A stretch of 64,000 nt of DNA from positions 40,331-104,330 of the forward strand of contig NZ_SJDM01000010.1 of assembly GCF_004761865.1 (NCBI RefSeq), read 5' to 3'. The DNA is from Crenalkalicoccus roseus (GTDB lineage: Bacteria; Pseudomonadota; Alphaproteobacteria; Acetobacterales; Acetobacteraceae). Under the pieces are notes generated by a model that made no database searches, had not been told where the DNA came from, and was given only the letters and a program-made list of their open reading frames with translations. The position numbers and the translations under genes were made by a program. The first letter of the stretch is position 1. Each line of letters starts with the position of its first letter. Shown here in pieces: positions 54,688 through 63,529 of the stretch.

Positions 54688-55581
54688 ATGATCCGTGAGG
54701 CGGCGCCGGCCAAGGTCAACCTCTACCTGCGCGTCACCGGGCGGCGGGCGGACGGCTATCACCTGCTCGACAGCCTGGCGGTGTTCGGCCCGGCGGCCGA
54801 CCTCGTGGAGGCCGCGCCGGCCGAGGGGCTGACGCTGACCGTGGCCGGACCCTTCGGCGCCGCGCTGGCGGCCGAGCCGGACAACCTGGTGCTGCGCGCG
54901 GCGCGGGCGCTGGCCGCGGCCGCGGGGATCGCGCCACAGGCGGCGCTGCGGCTCGAGAAGCGCCTGCCGGTCGCCTCCGGCATCGGCGGCGGCTCGGCCG
55001 ATGCGGCGGCGGCGCTGCGGGCGCTCGACCGGCTGTGGGGCCTCGGCCTCGGGGCGGGGGCGCTGGCGGAGGTCGCGGCCGGGCTCGGGGCGGATGTGCC
55101 GGTCTGCCTCGCCTCCCGCCCGGCGCGCATGGGCGGGGTGGGGGAGGCGCTCCTCCCCGCCCCCGCGCTGCCGCCCTGCGGCCTGCTGCTGGTGAACCCC
55201 GGCGTGCCGCTCGCCACCCCCGCCGTGTTCCGCGCCCGCAGCGGCCCCTTCTCGGCGCCCGCCGCGCTGCCCGAGGGCTGGGCGGACGCCGCCGCCATGG
55301 CCCGCGACCTCGCTGCGCTCGGCAACGACCTCGAGGCGCCGGCGCGGGCGCTGTGCCCGGCGGTGGGAGAGGTGCTGGCGGCGCTGCGGGCGCTGCCGGG
55401 CTGCCTGCTCGCGCGCATGAGCGGCTCCGGCGCCACCTGCTTCGCCCTGTTCGCCGATGCCGCGGCGGCGGAGCGGGCGGCGGCGGAGCTGCCCGGGGCC
55501 TGGTGGCGGGCGGCAGGGGCGCCCGGGGGCTTTACGCCGGGGCGGGACGGCGCCTATTCCACGTTCGGCGCTGGGGCGTAG
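54688..55581 (+). CDS. ispE: 4-diphosphocytidyl-2-C-methyl-D-erythritol kinase
   Basis: 297 residues of the GHMP kinase family. It phosphorylates CDP-methylerythritol in the non-mevalonate isoprenoid pathway. Motif 1 is [23 protein letters not shown], motif 2 (ATP) is [20 protein letters not shown], and motif 3 is [13 protein letters not shown]. The last ten bases, including the TAG stop, lie inside the acceptor stem and position 8-10 region of tRNA-Gln. GCCCCCGCCC precedes the ATG; there is no clear ribosome-binding site. Confidence 0.96.
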   Translation: MIREAAPAKVNLYLRVTGRRADGYHLLDSLAVFGPAADLVEAAPAEGLTLTVAGPFGAALAAEPDNLVLRAARALAAAAGIAPQAALRLEKRLPVASGIGGGSADAAAALRALDRLWGLGLGAGALAEVAAGLGADVPVCLASRPARMGGVGEALLPAPALPPCGLLLVNPGVPLATPAVFRARSGPFSAPAALPEGWADAAAMARDLAALGNDLEAPARALCPAVGEVLAALRALPGCLLARMSGSGATCFALFADAAAAERAAAELPGAWWRAAGAPGGFTPGRDGAYSTFGAGA

Positions 55582-55643
55582 CCAAGCGGTAAGGCAGCGG
55601 ATTTTGGTTCCGCCATGCGGAGGTTCGAATCCTCCCGCCCCAA
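55572..55643 (+). tRNA. tRNA-Gln (anticodon TTG), overlapping ispE
   Basis: 72 nt without an encoded CCA. The acceptor stem TGGGGCG/CGCCCCA is perfect, with discriminator A. The anticodon stem GCGGA/TCCGC closes the loop TTTTGGT, giving anticodon TTG. The T arm is GGAGG-TTCGAAT-CCTCC. The ispE stop codon is within its first ten bases. The next gene is convergent, 17 bp away. Confidence 0.95.
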
Positions 55644-55660
55644 TCCCGCCCGCCCGGACA

Positions 55661-56527
55661 TCATCCGGTCTGCATCGGCAGGGCCGGGTCGCGGCCCCAT
55701 TCGTCCAGGCTGCCGTCATAGACCGCGACCTCCTGCCACCCTGCGCGCCGAAGGGCGAGGGCGAGGTTCGAGGCGGCGATGCCGGCGCCGCAATAGGCGA
55801 TGACGCGCGCGCCGGGCGGGATGCCGGCCTCCCTCGCGCGGGCCGCCACCGCCTCGGGCGCGAGGAAGCGGCCGGTCGCGGGATCGGTCAGGGCCACCGC
55901 GGGCAGGTTGCGGCTGCCGGCGATGCGGCCGGGCCGGTGGTAGCGCACGCCGCCCGTGCCGGCATGCTGCTCCGCCGAGAGGGCGTTCACCACCACCGCG
56001 CCGGGGTCGGAGAGGGCGGCCAGCACCTCCTCCCGCCCGGCGATCAGGCAGGGGCGCGGGCGGGGCGTGAGCACGCGGCGCGGCGGCGGCGCGGCGGGGC
56101 CGGACTCCACCGGCAGGCCGGCGGCGACCCAGGCGTCGAAACCGCCATCCAGCACCCGCACCGCGTCGAAGCCGAGCCAGCGCAGCGTCCAGAAGGTCCG
56201 CGCCGCCCAATTGCCGCGCACCCGGTCATAGACGACGACGCGCATCCCGTCGCCGACGCCATGCGCGCCGAAGGCCGCCGCCGCCGCGTCCGGCGCCGGC
56301 AGGGCGAAGCGCAGCCCCCGCCCGCGGTCCCACAGCCATTCCAGGGCGTCGAGATGGACGCTGCCGGGGATGCGGGCGGCGAGGAAGGCCTCGCGCGCGC
56401 TTTCCGAGAGCAGGGTGGAGAGGTCGGGCGCCGGGCGCTGGAACACCGTGCCGTCCAGCACGGCGAGGCCGGGAGCGCCAAGCTCGCGCGCCAGCGCCTC
56501 CGGCGCGATCAGCAGGGGGTCGGTCAC
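55661..56527 (-). CDS. Two-domain rhodanese sulfurtransferase (SseA-like)
   Basis: 288 residues. It carries two rhodanese domains: an inactive N-terminal one (about 5-140, with HLDALEWLWDRGRGLRF) and a C-terminal one with the active Cys246 in IAYCGAGIAAS. The active loop CGAGIA is closer to thiosulfate than to classic 3-mercaptopyruvate sulfurtransferases (CGSGVTA), so the donor is uncertain. The GTG start at 56527 overlaps the stop of the RidA gene as GTGA, which shows coupled translation. Confidence 0.9.
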   Translation of the reverse strand: MTDPLLIAPEALARELGAPGLAVLDGTVFQRPAPDLSTLLSESAREAFLAARIPGSVHLDALEWLWDRGRGLRFALPAPDAAAAAFGAHGVGDGMRVVVYDRVRGNWAARTFWTLRWLGFDAVRVLDGGFDAWVAAGLPVESGPAAPPPRRVLTPRPRPCLIAGREEVLAALSDPGAVVVNALSAEQHAGTGGVRYHRPGRIAGSRNLPAVALTDPATGRFLAPEAVAARAREAGIPPGARVIAYCGAGIAASNLALALRRAGWQEVAVYDGSLDEWGRDPALPMQTG

Positions 56528-56919
56528 GGCAGCACGGCGATGGCGCTGATCTCGATCAGCGCGTCGGGGGTGGTGAATTTCGACACCTCCACCATGGTGG
56601 AGGCCGGCGGCGTGCCGGGGAAGTAGGCGCGCCGGACCTCGTGGATCGCGGCGAAATGCTCCATGTTGCGGACATAGACGTCCACCCGGCACACATCCTC
56701 GAGCGTGCCGCCCGCCGCCTCCAGCGCGGCCTTCAGGTTCTCGCAGACCTGGCGGGTCTGCGCCACGATGTCGCCGCGTCCGACGATGGCGCCGTCCGGG
56801 CCCTTGGCGAGCATCCCGGAGACGAAGACCAGCCGCCCCTTCGCCTCCGCCACGATGGCCGGGGCGAAATGGCCCGAGGGCGGGGGCAGGCGGTCGGAGA
56901 CGATGGCGCGCTTCGGCAT
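56524..56919 (-). CDS. RidA/YjgF-family protein (second paralogue)
   Basis: 131 residues of the RidA fold: PPSGHFAPAIVAEAKGRLVFVSGMLAKGPDG, then TRQVCENLKAALEAAGGTLEDVCRVDVYVRNM and STMVEVSKFTTPDALIEISAIAVL. The arginine that binds the carboxylate of the enamine substrate in canonical RidA is not in its usual place (the block reads ASTMVEVSKF), so chemistry may differ. GGGAGGACACC precedes the ATG at 56919. It is upstream of, and coupled to, the sulfurtransferase gene. Confidence 0.88.
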   Translation of the reverse strand: MPKRAIVSDRLPPPSGHFAPAIVAEAKGRLVFVSGMLAKGPDGAIVGRGDIVAQTRQVCENLKAALEAAGGTLEDVCRVDVYVRNMEHFAAIHEVRRAYFPGTPPASTMVEVSKFTTPDALIEISAIAVLP

Positions 56920-56976
56920 GGTGTCCTCCCCTGACGGCGCGCCCCCGCGGCGGAGGGCGCGCGGCGCCATGCTACA

Positions 56977-57002
56977 GCGCGATCCGCTCCGGTGGATCGC
57001 GC
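56977..57002. repeat. GCGCGATCC/GGATCGCGC palindrome
   Basis: Nine-base perfect arms (56977-56985 and 56994-57002) with an eight-base loop, in the 196-bp gap between the RidA and CBS genes. Same GCGATCC box as in the palindrome at 58744. Confidence 0.6.
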
Positions 57003-57115
57003 CTCCGCTCCCCGCCGGGCCGGATCGCCGCCCTGGCGCTCCCGTCTCCGCGGATCGGGCGCCAGCGGCCGGGTTTGCCGGCCCGAGGCGGCCGCGCGCA
57101 GATGCGGCCGGCCTG

Positions 57116-57538
57116 TCAGAGCCGCTCCCAGAGGTGGCTCTCCTCCTCGAGCCTCGCCTGCTCCGTCCCCTGGAAGTCGCCGCGCGAGACGATGCCGAGC
57201 AGCCGCTCCCCGTCCACCACCGGCACGTGGCGGAAGCCGCAGTCGCGCATCAGCCGCAGCGCCTCGATGGCGCGGGCGCGCGGGCCGAGGCATTCGGGCC
57301 GGGGCGTCATCACCTCCCCGAGCCGGGTGCGGGCGGGGTCGCGCCCCTCGGCCAGCATGCGGCAGATCGCATCCCTGCCGGTGAAGATGCCGAGCAGCCG
57401 GCCCGCCGCGTCGGTGACGAGGACGGCGCCGATGCGGCTGTCGCGCATCCGCTGGCAGGCCTGCTGCACCGTGGCGTCGGGGGGCAGGGTCACCGGCGTG
57501 CGGCGGACGATGATCTCCTGCATGGGGCGGTTGGTCAT
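57116..57538 (-). CDS. CBS-domain pair protein
   Basis: 140 residues consisting of two CBS motifs (about 10-65 and 75-130), with the signature turns RIGAVLVTDAAGRLLGIFTGRD and CGFRHVPVVDGERLLGIVSRGD. Such pairs bind AMP, ATP or SAM and regulate partner proteins. The partner is unknown. GGGAGAG precedes the ATG at 57538. It is a separate unit, 114 bp after the Bug gene. Confidence 0.9.
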   Translation of the reverse strand: MTNRPMQEIIVRRTPVTLPPDATVQQACQRMRDSRIGAVLVTDAAGRLLGIFTGRDAICRMLAEGRDPARTRLGEVMTPRPECLGPRARAIEALRLMRDCGFRHVPVVDGERLLGIVSRGDFQGTEQARLEEESHLWERL

Positions 57539-57652
57539 GGAGGGCTCTCCCGCCTGCGGAACCGGACGTGTGCAACGCAAACGTCATACCGGGCGGGTGC
57601 GCCCCCGGGCTTGATCCGCCGCAAGCGGGGGCGCGCCGTTCCGCTTCCGGCC

Positions 57653-58621
57653 CTATTCCGGCCTGAAATTGGCGAGGCGCAGCAGCTCCACGTTGCGCGC
57701 CACGTCGCGCTCGATGAAGGCGGCGAATTGCTCGGGTGTCTCGGCGACAGGCTCGATGCCCATGTCGGTCAGGCGCTGCACCACGTCGGGCTCGCGCATC
57801 CCCTCCCGCAGGATGGCGTTCACCCGCGCCACGATCTCGGGCGGGATCCCCCGCGGCGCCCACAGGCCCCACCAGGAATAGAATTCCAGCCCCGGCATGC
57901 CGGACTCCGCCGCCGTCATCACCTCCGGCACCGCCGGGCTGCGCTGCGGCGCGGTGATGGCGAGGGCGCGCACGCGGTTGGCGCGCACCTGCGGCACCAG
58001 CGCCAGCATCGGGTCCAGCAGGAGCTGGATGTTGCCCGCCACCAGGTCCTGCACCGCCGGCGCCGTGCCGCGGTAGCTGGCGATCGGGATGTCGAGGCCG
58101 GAGAGGCGGTTGAACTCCACCGTCGCCAGGTGCCCCGCGGCGCCGAGGGAGGAGGTGCCGAAGGTCCAGTCGCGCGGGTTCGCCCGCGCCGCCGCCACCA
58201 GCTCGGTGATGGTGGTGGGCGTGCGGTCGCGGTTCATCACCAGCAGCAGCGCGCCCTGGCCGGTGCGGGCGACCGGCACCAGGTCGCGCAGCGGGTCGTA
58301 GCCGGGCTCGCGCATTACCCAGCGCGCCATCACCTGGATCGAGGCCGAGGCGCAGAAGGTGTGGCCGTCCGGCGCGGATTGCGCCACCGCGATGCCGCCC
58401 ACCGCGCCGTTGCCGCCGGAGCGGTTCTCCACCACCACCGGCTGGCCGAGGCGCTCCTGCAGCTTCTGCGCGGCGATGCGCGCCATGGTGTCGGTCGAGC
58501 CGCCAGGGGTGAAGGGAACGATCAGGCGGATCGGCCGGTTCGGCCAGGCGGCCTGCGCGCGTGCCGCGGGCGCGGCGAGCCCGCTGGCGGCGAGGCCGAG
58601 CAGAAGGTCGCGTCGCTGCAT
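57653..58621 (-). CDS. Bug/TctC-family periplasmic solute receptor
   Basis: 322 residues with a leader MQRRDLLLGLAASGLAAPAARAQA. The mature part starts WPNRPIRLIVPFTPGGSTDTMARI, with [18 protein letters not shown] and ASYRGTAPAVQDLVAGNIQLLLDP, the standard TctC landmarks. It is a canonical member, closer to the family norm than the one at 11364. No tctA/B is adjacent. It diverges from the second DUF1194 gene across 343 bp. Confidence 0.94.
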   Translation of the reverse strand: MQRRDLLLGLAASGLAAPAARAQAAWPNRPIRLIVPFTPGGSTDTMARIAAQKLQERLGQPVVVENRSGGNGAVGGIAVAQSAPDGHTFCASASIQVMARWVMREPGYDPLRDLVPVARTGQGALLLVMNRDRTPTTITELVAAARANPRDWTFGTSSLGAAGHLATVEFNRLSGLDIPIASYRGTAPAVQDLVAGNIQLLLDPMLALVPQVRANRVRALAITAPQRSPAVPEVMTAAESGMPGLEFYSWWGLWAPRGIPPEIVARVNAILREGMREPDVVQRLTDMGIEPVAETPEQFAAFIERDVARNVELLRLANFRPE

Positions 58622-58743
58622 GGATGAAAGCCCCCCGAATGGTTGTTAAGCGCATTATGGGCGGGGCATGCGCGGCGTTGGAAGCCTTGCTTTCCCCGCG
58701 CCGCGCCCGGCGCGCGTTGCGCCCGTCCGCGATCCGATCCGCG

Positions 58744-58768
58744 GCGCGATCCGCCGGGCGGATCGCGC
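58744..58768. repeat. Perfect palindrome GCGCGATCCGCC-G-GGCGGATCGCGC
   Basis: Twelve-base arms with one central base. The GCGATCCGC core also occurs in the TAGAGCGGATCGCGG repeat and at 56977. Could be an operator or part of a REP-like element. Confidence 0.7.
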
Positions 58769-58829
58769 GTCCGCCCTCGATCGGGCGGTCGGGAAACGGC
58801 CGGGAGCGCGCCTCCACCCTGCAACCAAT

Positions 58830-58882
58830 GGGGCTGGCGCCGTTTCCACGACCACAGGCGAGTGGAAACGGCGCCAAGCCCC
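58830..58882. repeat. Palindrome with 20-base GCCGTTTCCAC-type arms
   Basis: GGGGCTGGCGCCGTTTCCAC (58830-58849) pairs with 58862-58882, which differs only by one bulged A; the loop is 12 nt. It shares the CCGTTTCC/GGAAACGG box with the palindrome at 33882. Confidence 0.8.
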
Positions 58883-58964
58883 CCGCCGCCCTGCCTCGGC
58901 GGCGGACAGCAACGGGAAACCGCTTCGCGATGTGCCATTCCCGCCCACGGGGCCGGGCCGCGGC

Positions 58965-59615
58965 ATGAACCCCGTGGACCTCGCCCTCTGCCTCGCCGTG
59001 GATGTCTCGGCGAGCGTGGACTACGACGAGTTCGCGCTGATGGTCGGCGGCTACGCCGCGGCCTTCCGCGACCCCGGAATCGCCGCCGCCGTCGCCGCCG
59101 GGCCGCGCGGCGCGGTGGCGGTGGCCATGCTGTTCTGGTCGGATGCCGGAGCGCAGGAGGTGGCGGTGCCCTGGATGCGCCTCGACGGAGAGGAGGCGGC
59201 CGCCGCCTTCGCTGAGGCGGTGGACCTCGCGCCCCGCCTGCCGCGGCCCGGCGCCACCGCGCTGGGGGAGGGGATGGCGGCGGGCCTCGCCCTGCTCGCC
59301 CGCTGCCCGGCCGAGGCGACGCGCCTCGCCCTCGACGTCTCGGGCGACGGGCGCAACAACCAGGGCCGCCCACCCGGGCCGGTGCGCGATATCGGCGTCG
59401 CCGCCGGCGTCACCATCAGCGCGCTCGCGGTGCTGGACGAGGAGCCGGACCTCCTCGAGCACTACCGCGAGGAGGTGATCGGCGGGCCCGGCAGCTTCGT
59501 CATGCACTGCCCCGACTACGCCGCCTTCGCCGAGGCGATCCGCCTCAAGCTGCGGCGGGAGATCGGCGGGCTTCTCCTTTCCGGGCCCGGCATGCGAGAA
59601 GGCGGACGCGGCTGA
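58965..59615 (+). CDS. DUF1194 (von Willebrand A-like) protein without leader
   Basis: 216 residues. It has the same landmarks as the protein at 20369: LAVDVSASVD (MIDAS), RLALDVSGDGRNNQG, and EEVIGGPGSFVMHCPDYAAF. It starts directly at the first VWA strand, so no signal peptide is present unless an upstream non-ATG start is used. GCCGGGCCGCGGC precedes the ATG, without a strong ribosome-binding site. phnW follows after 24 bp. Function unknown. Confidence 0.85.
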   Translation: MNPVDLALCLAVDVSASVDYDEFALMVGGYAAAFRDPGIAAAVAAGPRGAVAVAMLFWSDAGAQEVAVPWMRLDGEEAAAAFAEAVDLAPRLPRPGATALGEGMAAGLALLARCPAEATRLALDVSGDGRNNQGRPPGPVRDIGVAAGVTISALAVLDEEPDLLEHYREEVIGGPGSFVMHCPDYAAFAEAIRLKLRREIGGLLLSGPGMREGGRG

Positions 59616-59639
59616 ACGCGCCTGAAGGTTGATAACGCC

Positions 59640-60749
59640 ATGCTCCTGCTCATCCCCGGCCCCGTGCGGACCCGGCCCGAGGTCCGCGCCGCCATGGCCG
59701 AGGACATCGCCCCCTGGGACAACGAATTCCGCGCCGTCTATGCCGGCATCCGCGAGCGGGTGCTGGAGATCGCCGGCGGCGTGCCGGGCCTGCACGCCAC
59801 CCTGCCGCTGCAGGGCTGCGGCCACTTCGCGCTGGAAGCGGCGATCCGTAGCCTCGTCCCGCCGGGCGGGCGCGTCCTGGTGCCGCTGAACGGCAGCTAC
59901 GCCCGGCGCGCCGCGCGCCTCGCCCGCGAGGCGGGGCGGGAGGTGGTGGCGCTGCCCGGGCCGGACACGAGCCCGGTGACGGCCGGGGAGATCGCCGCGG
60001 CGCTCGCCGCCGACCCCGCCATCGGCCATGTGCTGATGGTGTACAGCGAGACCGGCAGCGGCATCGTCAACGACGCCGGGGCGGTGGGCGCGGCGGTGCG
60101 CGCGGCGGGGCGGCGGCTGATCCTCGATGCGGTCTCGGCCTTCGGCGCCCTGCCCTTCTCCCTCGCCGCGCATCCGGAATGCGACGCGGTGGTGTTCACC
60201 TCCGGCAAGTGCCTGGAGGGGATGCCGGGCATCGGCTTCTGCGTGGCGCGGCTCGACCGGCTGGAGGCGGGGCGGGCCGGCTCCTGGTCCCTCGACCTCG
60301 CCGATGTGCACGCCCATGCGCTGCAGTCGGGCTGGGGCAGCATCCGCTTCACCCCGCCCGCGCAGGCGCTCGCGGCCTTCGCCGTGGCGCTCGACCTGTT
60401 CGCGCGCGAGGGCGGGCAGCCGGCGCGGCTCGCCCGCTATGGGGAGAACATGCGGGTGCTGTACGAGGGCGTGCGGGCGCTCGGCCTGACGCCGTATCTG
60501 GAGCGGCGGCACCAGGGGCCGGTGATCGTCACCGTGCACCAGCCCGCCGACCCCGCCTTCGCGCTGCAGCCCTTCGTGGACGCGCTGAAGGCGCGCGGCG
60601 TGCTGATCAGCAACTTCCACAACACCGAGGCGCCGACCTTCCGGGTGGGCTGCATCGGCGCGGTGACGCCGGAGGAGATGCGCGGCGCGGTGGCCGCCAT
60701 CGGCGCCGCGCTCGGCGATCTCGGCGTCAGGCGGCGCGAGGCGGCCTGA
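59640..60749 (+). CDS. phnW: 2-aminoethylphosphonate--pyruvate transaminase
   Basis: 369 residues, PLP-dependent fold type I. It transfers the amino group of 2-aminoethylphosphonate to pyruvate, giving phosphonoacetaldehyde and alanine. The start LLLIPGPVRTRPEVRAAM, Asp163 (ILDAVSAFG) and the Schiff-base Lys190 (FTSGKCLEGMPG) match PhnW. No phosphonatase (phnX) or phosphonoacetaldehyde dehydrogenase gene is adjacent, so a related alanine-glyoxylate-type reaction remains possible. It is 24 bp after the DUF1194 gene. Confidence 0.85.
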   Translation: MLLLIPGPVRTRPEVRAAMAEDIAPWDNEFRAVYAGIRERVLEIAGGVPGLHATLPLQGCGHFALEAAIRSLVPPGGRVLVPLNGSYARRAARLAREAGREVVALPGPDTSPVTAGEIAAALAADPAIGHVLMVYSETGSGIVNDAGAVGAAVRAAGRRLILDAVSAFGALPFSLAAHPECDAVVFTSGKCLEGMPGIGFCVARLDRLEAGRAGSWSLDLADVHAHALQSGWGSIRFTPPAQALAAFAVALDLFAREGGQPARLARYGENMRVLYEGVRALGLTPYLERRHQGPVIVTVHQPADPAFALQPFVDALKARGVLISNFHNTEAPTFRVGCIGAVTPEEMRGAVAAIGAALGDLGVRRREAA

Positions 60750-60761
60750 CCGGGCGGCCGG

Positions 60762-61010
60762 TCAGGCGGGCCCCTCCCCGGCGGCGAGCGGGGAAGCCTC
60801 CTTCTTCTTGCGCTTCTTCCGCGCCGCCTTGCCCACCGGCCATCCCGCCGCCCGCAGCGCGGCGAGCCGCGCGGGCAGGGCGGCGCGGATCGCCGCGCGC
60901 CGCTCCTTCTCCTTCTTCCACGCCTTCTTGTCCTTCCGCGTCATGCCGCAGCCGAGGCACCAGCCGGTCTCCTCGTCGTAGCGGCAGACATCGATGCAGG
61001 GGCTGCCCAT
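60762..61010 (-). CDS. DUF1289 small cysteine-rich protein
   Basis: 82 residues. The N-terminal signature CIDVCRYDEETGWCLGCGMT has four cysteines placed to bind a metal, typical of DUF1289. The rest is lysine-rich, with a KAARKKRKKK tail that could bind nucleic acid. Function unknown. It converges with phnW (12 bp) and diverges from the fhs gene. Confidence 0.87.
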   Translation of the reverse strand: MGSPCIDVCRYDEETGWCLGCGMTRKDKKAWKKEKERRAAIRAALPARLAALRAAGWPVGKAARKKRKKKEASPLAAGEGPA

Positions 61011-61112
61011 GCGGGGGGGACGCCGCAGGGGCGCGCCAGGTTCCCACTGCCGCTTGCCCCGGCCGGGAGGGGAGGATAAGCGCGCGCCCGCTCGCACAGG
61101 GGGATGCACCGC

Positions 61113-62783
61113 ATGGCCACGGATCTCGAGATCGCCCGCGCCGCGAGGCTCCGGCCCATCGCCGACATCGCCGCGCGCGCCGGCATCCCGGAGGCCGCGC
61201 TGATCCCCTATGGCCGCCACAAGGCGAAGGTGGAACTCGGCTTCGCCGAGGAGGCCGCGGCGCGGCCGCCGGGGCGGCTCGTGCTGGTGACCGGCATCAC
61301 CCCCACCCCGGCGGGCGAGGGCAAGACCACCACCACGATCGGGCTCGGGGATGCGCTGAACGCCCTCGGCACCCGGACCGTGATCTGCCTGCGCGAGCCC
61401 GCCCTCGGCCCCTGCTTCGGCGTCAAGGGCGGCGCGACCGGGGGCGGGCGGGCGCAGGTGGCGCCGATGGAGGAGATCAACCTCCACTTCACCGGCGACT
61501 TCCACGCCGTCACCAGCGCCAACAACCTGCTGGCCGCGATGGTGGACAACCACCTCCACTGGGACAACCCGCTCGGCCTCGATCCGCGCCGGATCACCTG
61601 GCGCCGCAGCCTGGACATGAACGACCGCGCGCTGCGCGGCATGGTGGTCGGGCTCGGCGGCCCCGCACAGGGCGTGCCGCGCGAGGACGGCTTCGACATC
61701 GCCGCCGCCTCCGAGGTGATGGCGGTGCTCTGCCTCGCCGCCGGCCCCGCCGATCTGCAGGCGCGGCTCGGGCGCATGATCGTCGGCCAGGCGCGGGACG
61801 GGCGCGCCGTCACCGCGGCCGACCTCAAGGCCGCGGGCGCGATGGCCGCGCTGCTGCGCGACGCGCTCGCCCCCAACCTGGTGCAGACGCTGGAGGGCAC
61901 CCCGGCGCTGGTGCATGGCGGGCCCTTCGCCAACATCGCGCATGGCTGCAACAGCGCGATCGCCACCAGGCTCGGCCTCGGCCTCGCCGAGGTGGTGGTG
62001 ACCGAGGCCGGCTTCGGCGCCGATCTCGGCGCGGAGAAGTTCCTGCACATCAAGTGCCGCAGCGCCGGCCTCGCCCCCGCGGCCTGCGTGGTCGTCGCCA
62101 CGGTGCGGGCGCTGAAGATGCACGGCGGCGCGGCGAAGGCCGATCTCGGGCGGGAGGATCTGGCGGCGCTGCGCCGCGGCCTGCCGAACCTCGCGCGGCA
62201 CGTGGAGAACATGGGCAAGTTCGGCCTGCCCGTGGTGGTGGCGCTGAACCGCTTCGACACGGACACCCCCGCCGAGACCGAGGCGGTGCGCGCCGCGATG
62301 GCGGCGCTCGGCGCCGAGGCGGTGCTCTGCACCCACTGGGCCGAGGGGGCGGCGGGGGCGCTCGCCCTCGCCCGCGCCGTGCAGCGGCGCCTGCGCGGCG
62401 CCGCGCCCCGCCTCGCGCCGCTCTATCCCGATTCGATGCCGCTGGCGGAGAAGCTGCGCACCATCGCGCGGGAGATCTACCGGGCGGCGGAGGTGGCGAT
62501 CCCCGCCGCCGCCGCGGCCCGGCTGCGCCGGTTCGAGGAGCAGGGCTTCGGCCACCTGCCGGTCTGCGTGGCCAAGACGCCCTACAGCTTCAGCGCCGAC
62601 CCGACGCTGCTCGGCGCGCCGGAGGGGCATGTGCTGCCGCTGCGCGAGGTGCGGCTCTCGGCCGGCGCCGGCTTCGTGGTGGCGATCTGCGGCGAGGTCA
62701 TGACCATGCCCGGCCTGCCCCGCCGCCCGGCGGCGGAGGGGATCGGCCTCGATGCCGAGGGGCGGATCGAGGGGCTGTTCTGA
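61113..62783 (+). CDS. fhs: Formate--tetrahydrofolate ligase
   Basis: 556 residues, the expected length. It makes 10-formyl-tetrahydrofolate from formate, ATP and THF. The P-loop is [13 protein letters not shown] (65-77), followed by [19 protein letters not shown] and [10 protein letters not shown] near the end. I chose the second ATG (61113), nine bases after GGGGG; the first (61104) is three codons upstream. A perfect hairpin follows the stop. It supplies one-carbon units for purines and, indirectly, for ThyX. Confidence 0.96.
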   Translation: MATDLEIARAARLRPIADIAARAGIPEAALIPYGRHKAKVELGFAEEAAARPPGRLVLVTGITPTPAGEGKTTTTIGLGDALNALGTRTVICLREPALGPCFGVKGGATGGGRAQVAPMEEINLHFTGDFHAVTSANNLLAAMVDNHLHWDNPLGLDPRRITWRRSLDMNDRALRGMVVGLGGPAQGVPREDGFDIAAASEVMAVLCLAAGPADLQARLGRMIVGQARDGRAVTAADLKAAGAMAALLRDALAPNLVQTLEGTPALVHGGPFANIAHGCNSAIATRLGLGLAEVVVTEAGFGADLGAEKFLHIKCRSAGLAPAACVVVATVRALKMHGGAAKADLGREDLAALRRGLPNLARHVENMGKFGLPVVVALNRFDTDTPAETEAVRAAMAALGAEAVLCTHWAEGAAGALALARAVQRRLRGAAPRLAPLYPDSMPLAEKLRTIAREIYRAAEVAIPAAAAARLRRFEEQGFGHLPVCVAKTPYSFSADPTLLGAPEGHVLPLREVRLSAGAGFVVAICGEVMTMPGLPRRPAAEGIGLDAEGRIEGLF

Positions 62784-62807
62784 GCCCCCTCCGGCGCGGG
62801 GATGGCG

Positions 62808-62825
62808 CCGCACGCGAACGTGCGG
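62808..62825 (+). terminator. Hairpin downstream of fhs
   Basis: CCGCACG-cgaa-CGTGCGG, seven perfect base pairs with a GNRA-like tetraloop, 24 bp after the fhs stop. No T tract follows. A second stem-loop (CACAC-gcaagg-GTGTG within CCCTC/GAGGG) lies at 62828-62863. Termination is likely but could be Rho-dependent. Confidence 0.5.
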
Positions 62826-62925
62826 GGCCAGCCCTCTCGCCACACGCAAGGGTGTGCGGGGGAGGGCGGTCCGACATCCTTCATTTCGTATACTCTCCGG
62901 CCCTCTGGCGTGGGGGGAGGGGCCG

Positions 62926-63456
62926 GTGACGGTCGTGCAGCAGGCAGGCGCATCCGAGGCGCAGCGGTTCGGCTCCGCCCTGGCCGAGGAGATCCCGCGG
63001 CTGCGCCGCTTCGCCCGGCTCCTGGTCAAGCGCCCGGAGGCGGTGGAGGATCTGGTGCAGGAGACGCTCATGCGCGCCATGGCGGCGCAGGGGCAGTTCG
63101 CGCTCGGCACCAACCTGCGCGCCTGGCTGTTCACCATCCTGCGCCACGCGCGCGCGGCGGAGATGCGGCGCGACGCGCGCAGCCCCTTCCTCTGCGCCGA
63201 CACCCTTCCCGAAGCGCCCGTCTCCGGCGGGCAGGAGGAGCGCCAGGCGGTGCGCGACCTCGTCGCCGCCTTCCGCCGCCTGCCGGCGAACCAGCGCGAG
63301 GCGCTGTGGCTCGTGGTGGTGGAGGGGCTCGACTATGCCGAGGCGGCGGCGATCCAGGGCGTGCCGCCCGGCACGCTGCGCTCCCGCCTCTCGCGGGCGC
63401 GCGACGCGCTGCGCCGCGGCATCGGCCTCGAGACGGCGCCCGACAACGGGCCGTGA
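62926..63456 (+). CDS. ECF-type RNA polymerase sigma factor
   Basis: 176 residues. Region 2 (about 20-85) has LVKRPEAVEDLVQETLMRAM and WLFTILRHARAAEMRR; region 4 (about 110-165) has LPANQREALWLVVVEGLDYAEAA and GVPPGTLRSRLSRARDAL. Region 1/3 are absent, as in ECF factors, and the pattern is near the alphaproteobacterial EcfG-like group. The start GTG at 62926 follows GGGGAGGGG closely. No anti-sigma or PhyR gene is adjacent within the window. A TATACT -10-like box is at 62890-62895. Confidence 0.9.
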   Translation: MTVVQQAGASEAQRFGSALAEEIPRLRRFARLLVKRPEAVEDLVQETLMRAMAAQGQFALGTNLRAWLFTILRHARAAEMRRDARSPFLCADTLPEAPVSGGQEERQAVRDLVAAFRRLPANQREALWLVVVEGLDYAEAAAIQGVPPGTLRSRLSRARDALRRGIGLETAPDNGP

Positions 63457-63529
63457 GGCGCCCCGGCGCGGGGCGTTGCGTCCCCCGCCGCCCCTCCGCA
63501 GAGTGGGGCGATGTCCGCCCCGATGACGC

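Larger units (their letters stand above)
58622..58964. other. Gene-free 343-bp divergent gap with two large palindromes
   Basis: This gap must hold promoters of the Bug gene (leftward) and DUF1194 gene (rightward), but no convincing -35/-10 pair is seen. It contains the palindromes at 58744 and 58830, listed separately. Confidence 0.6.
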
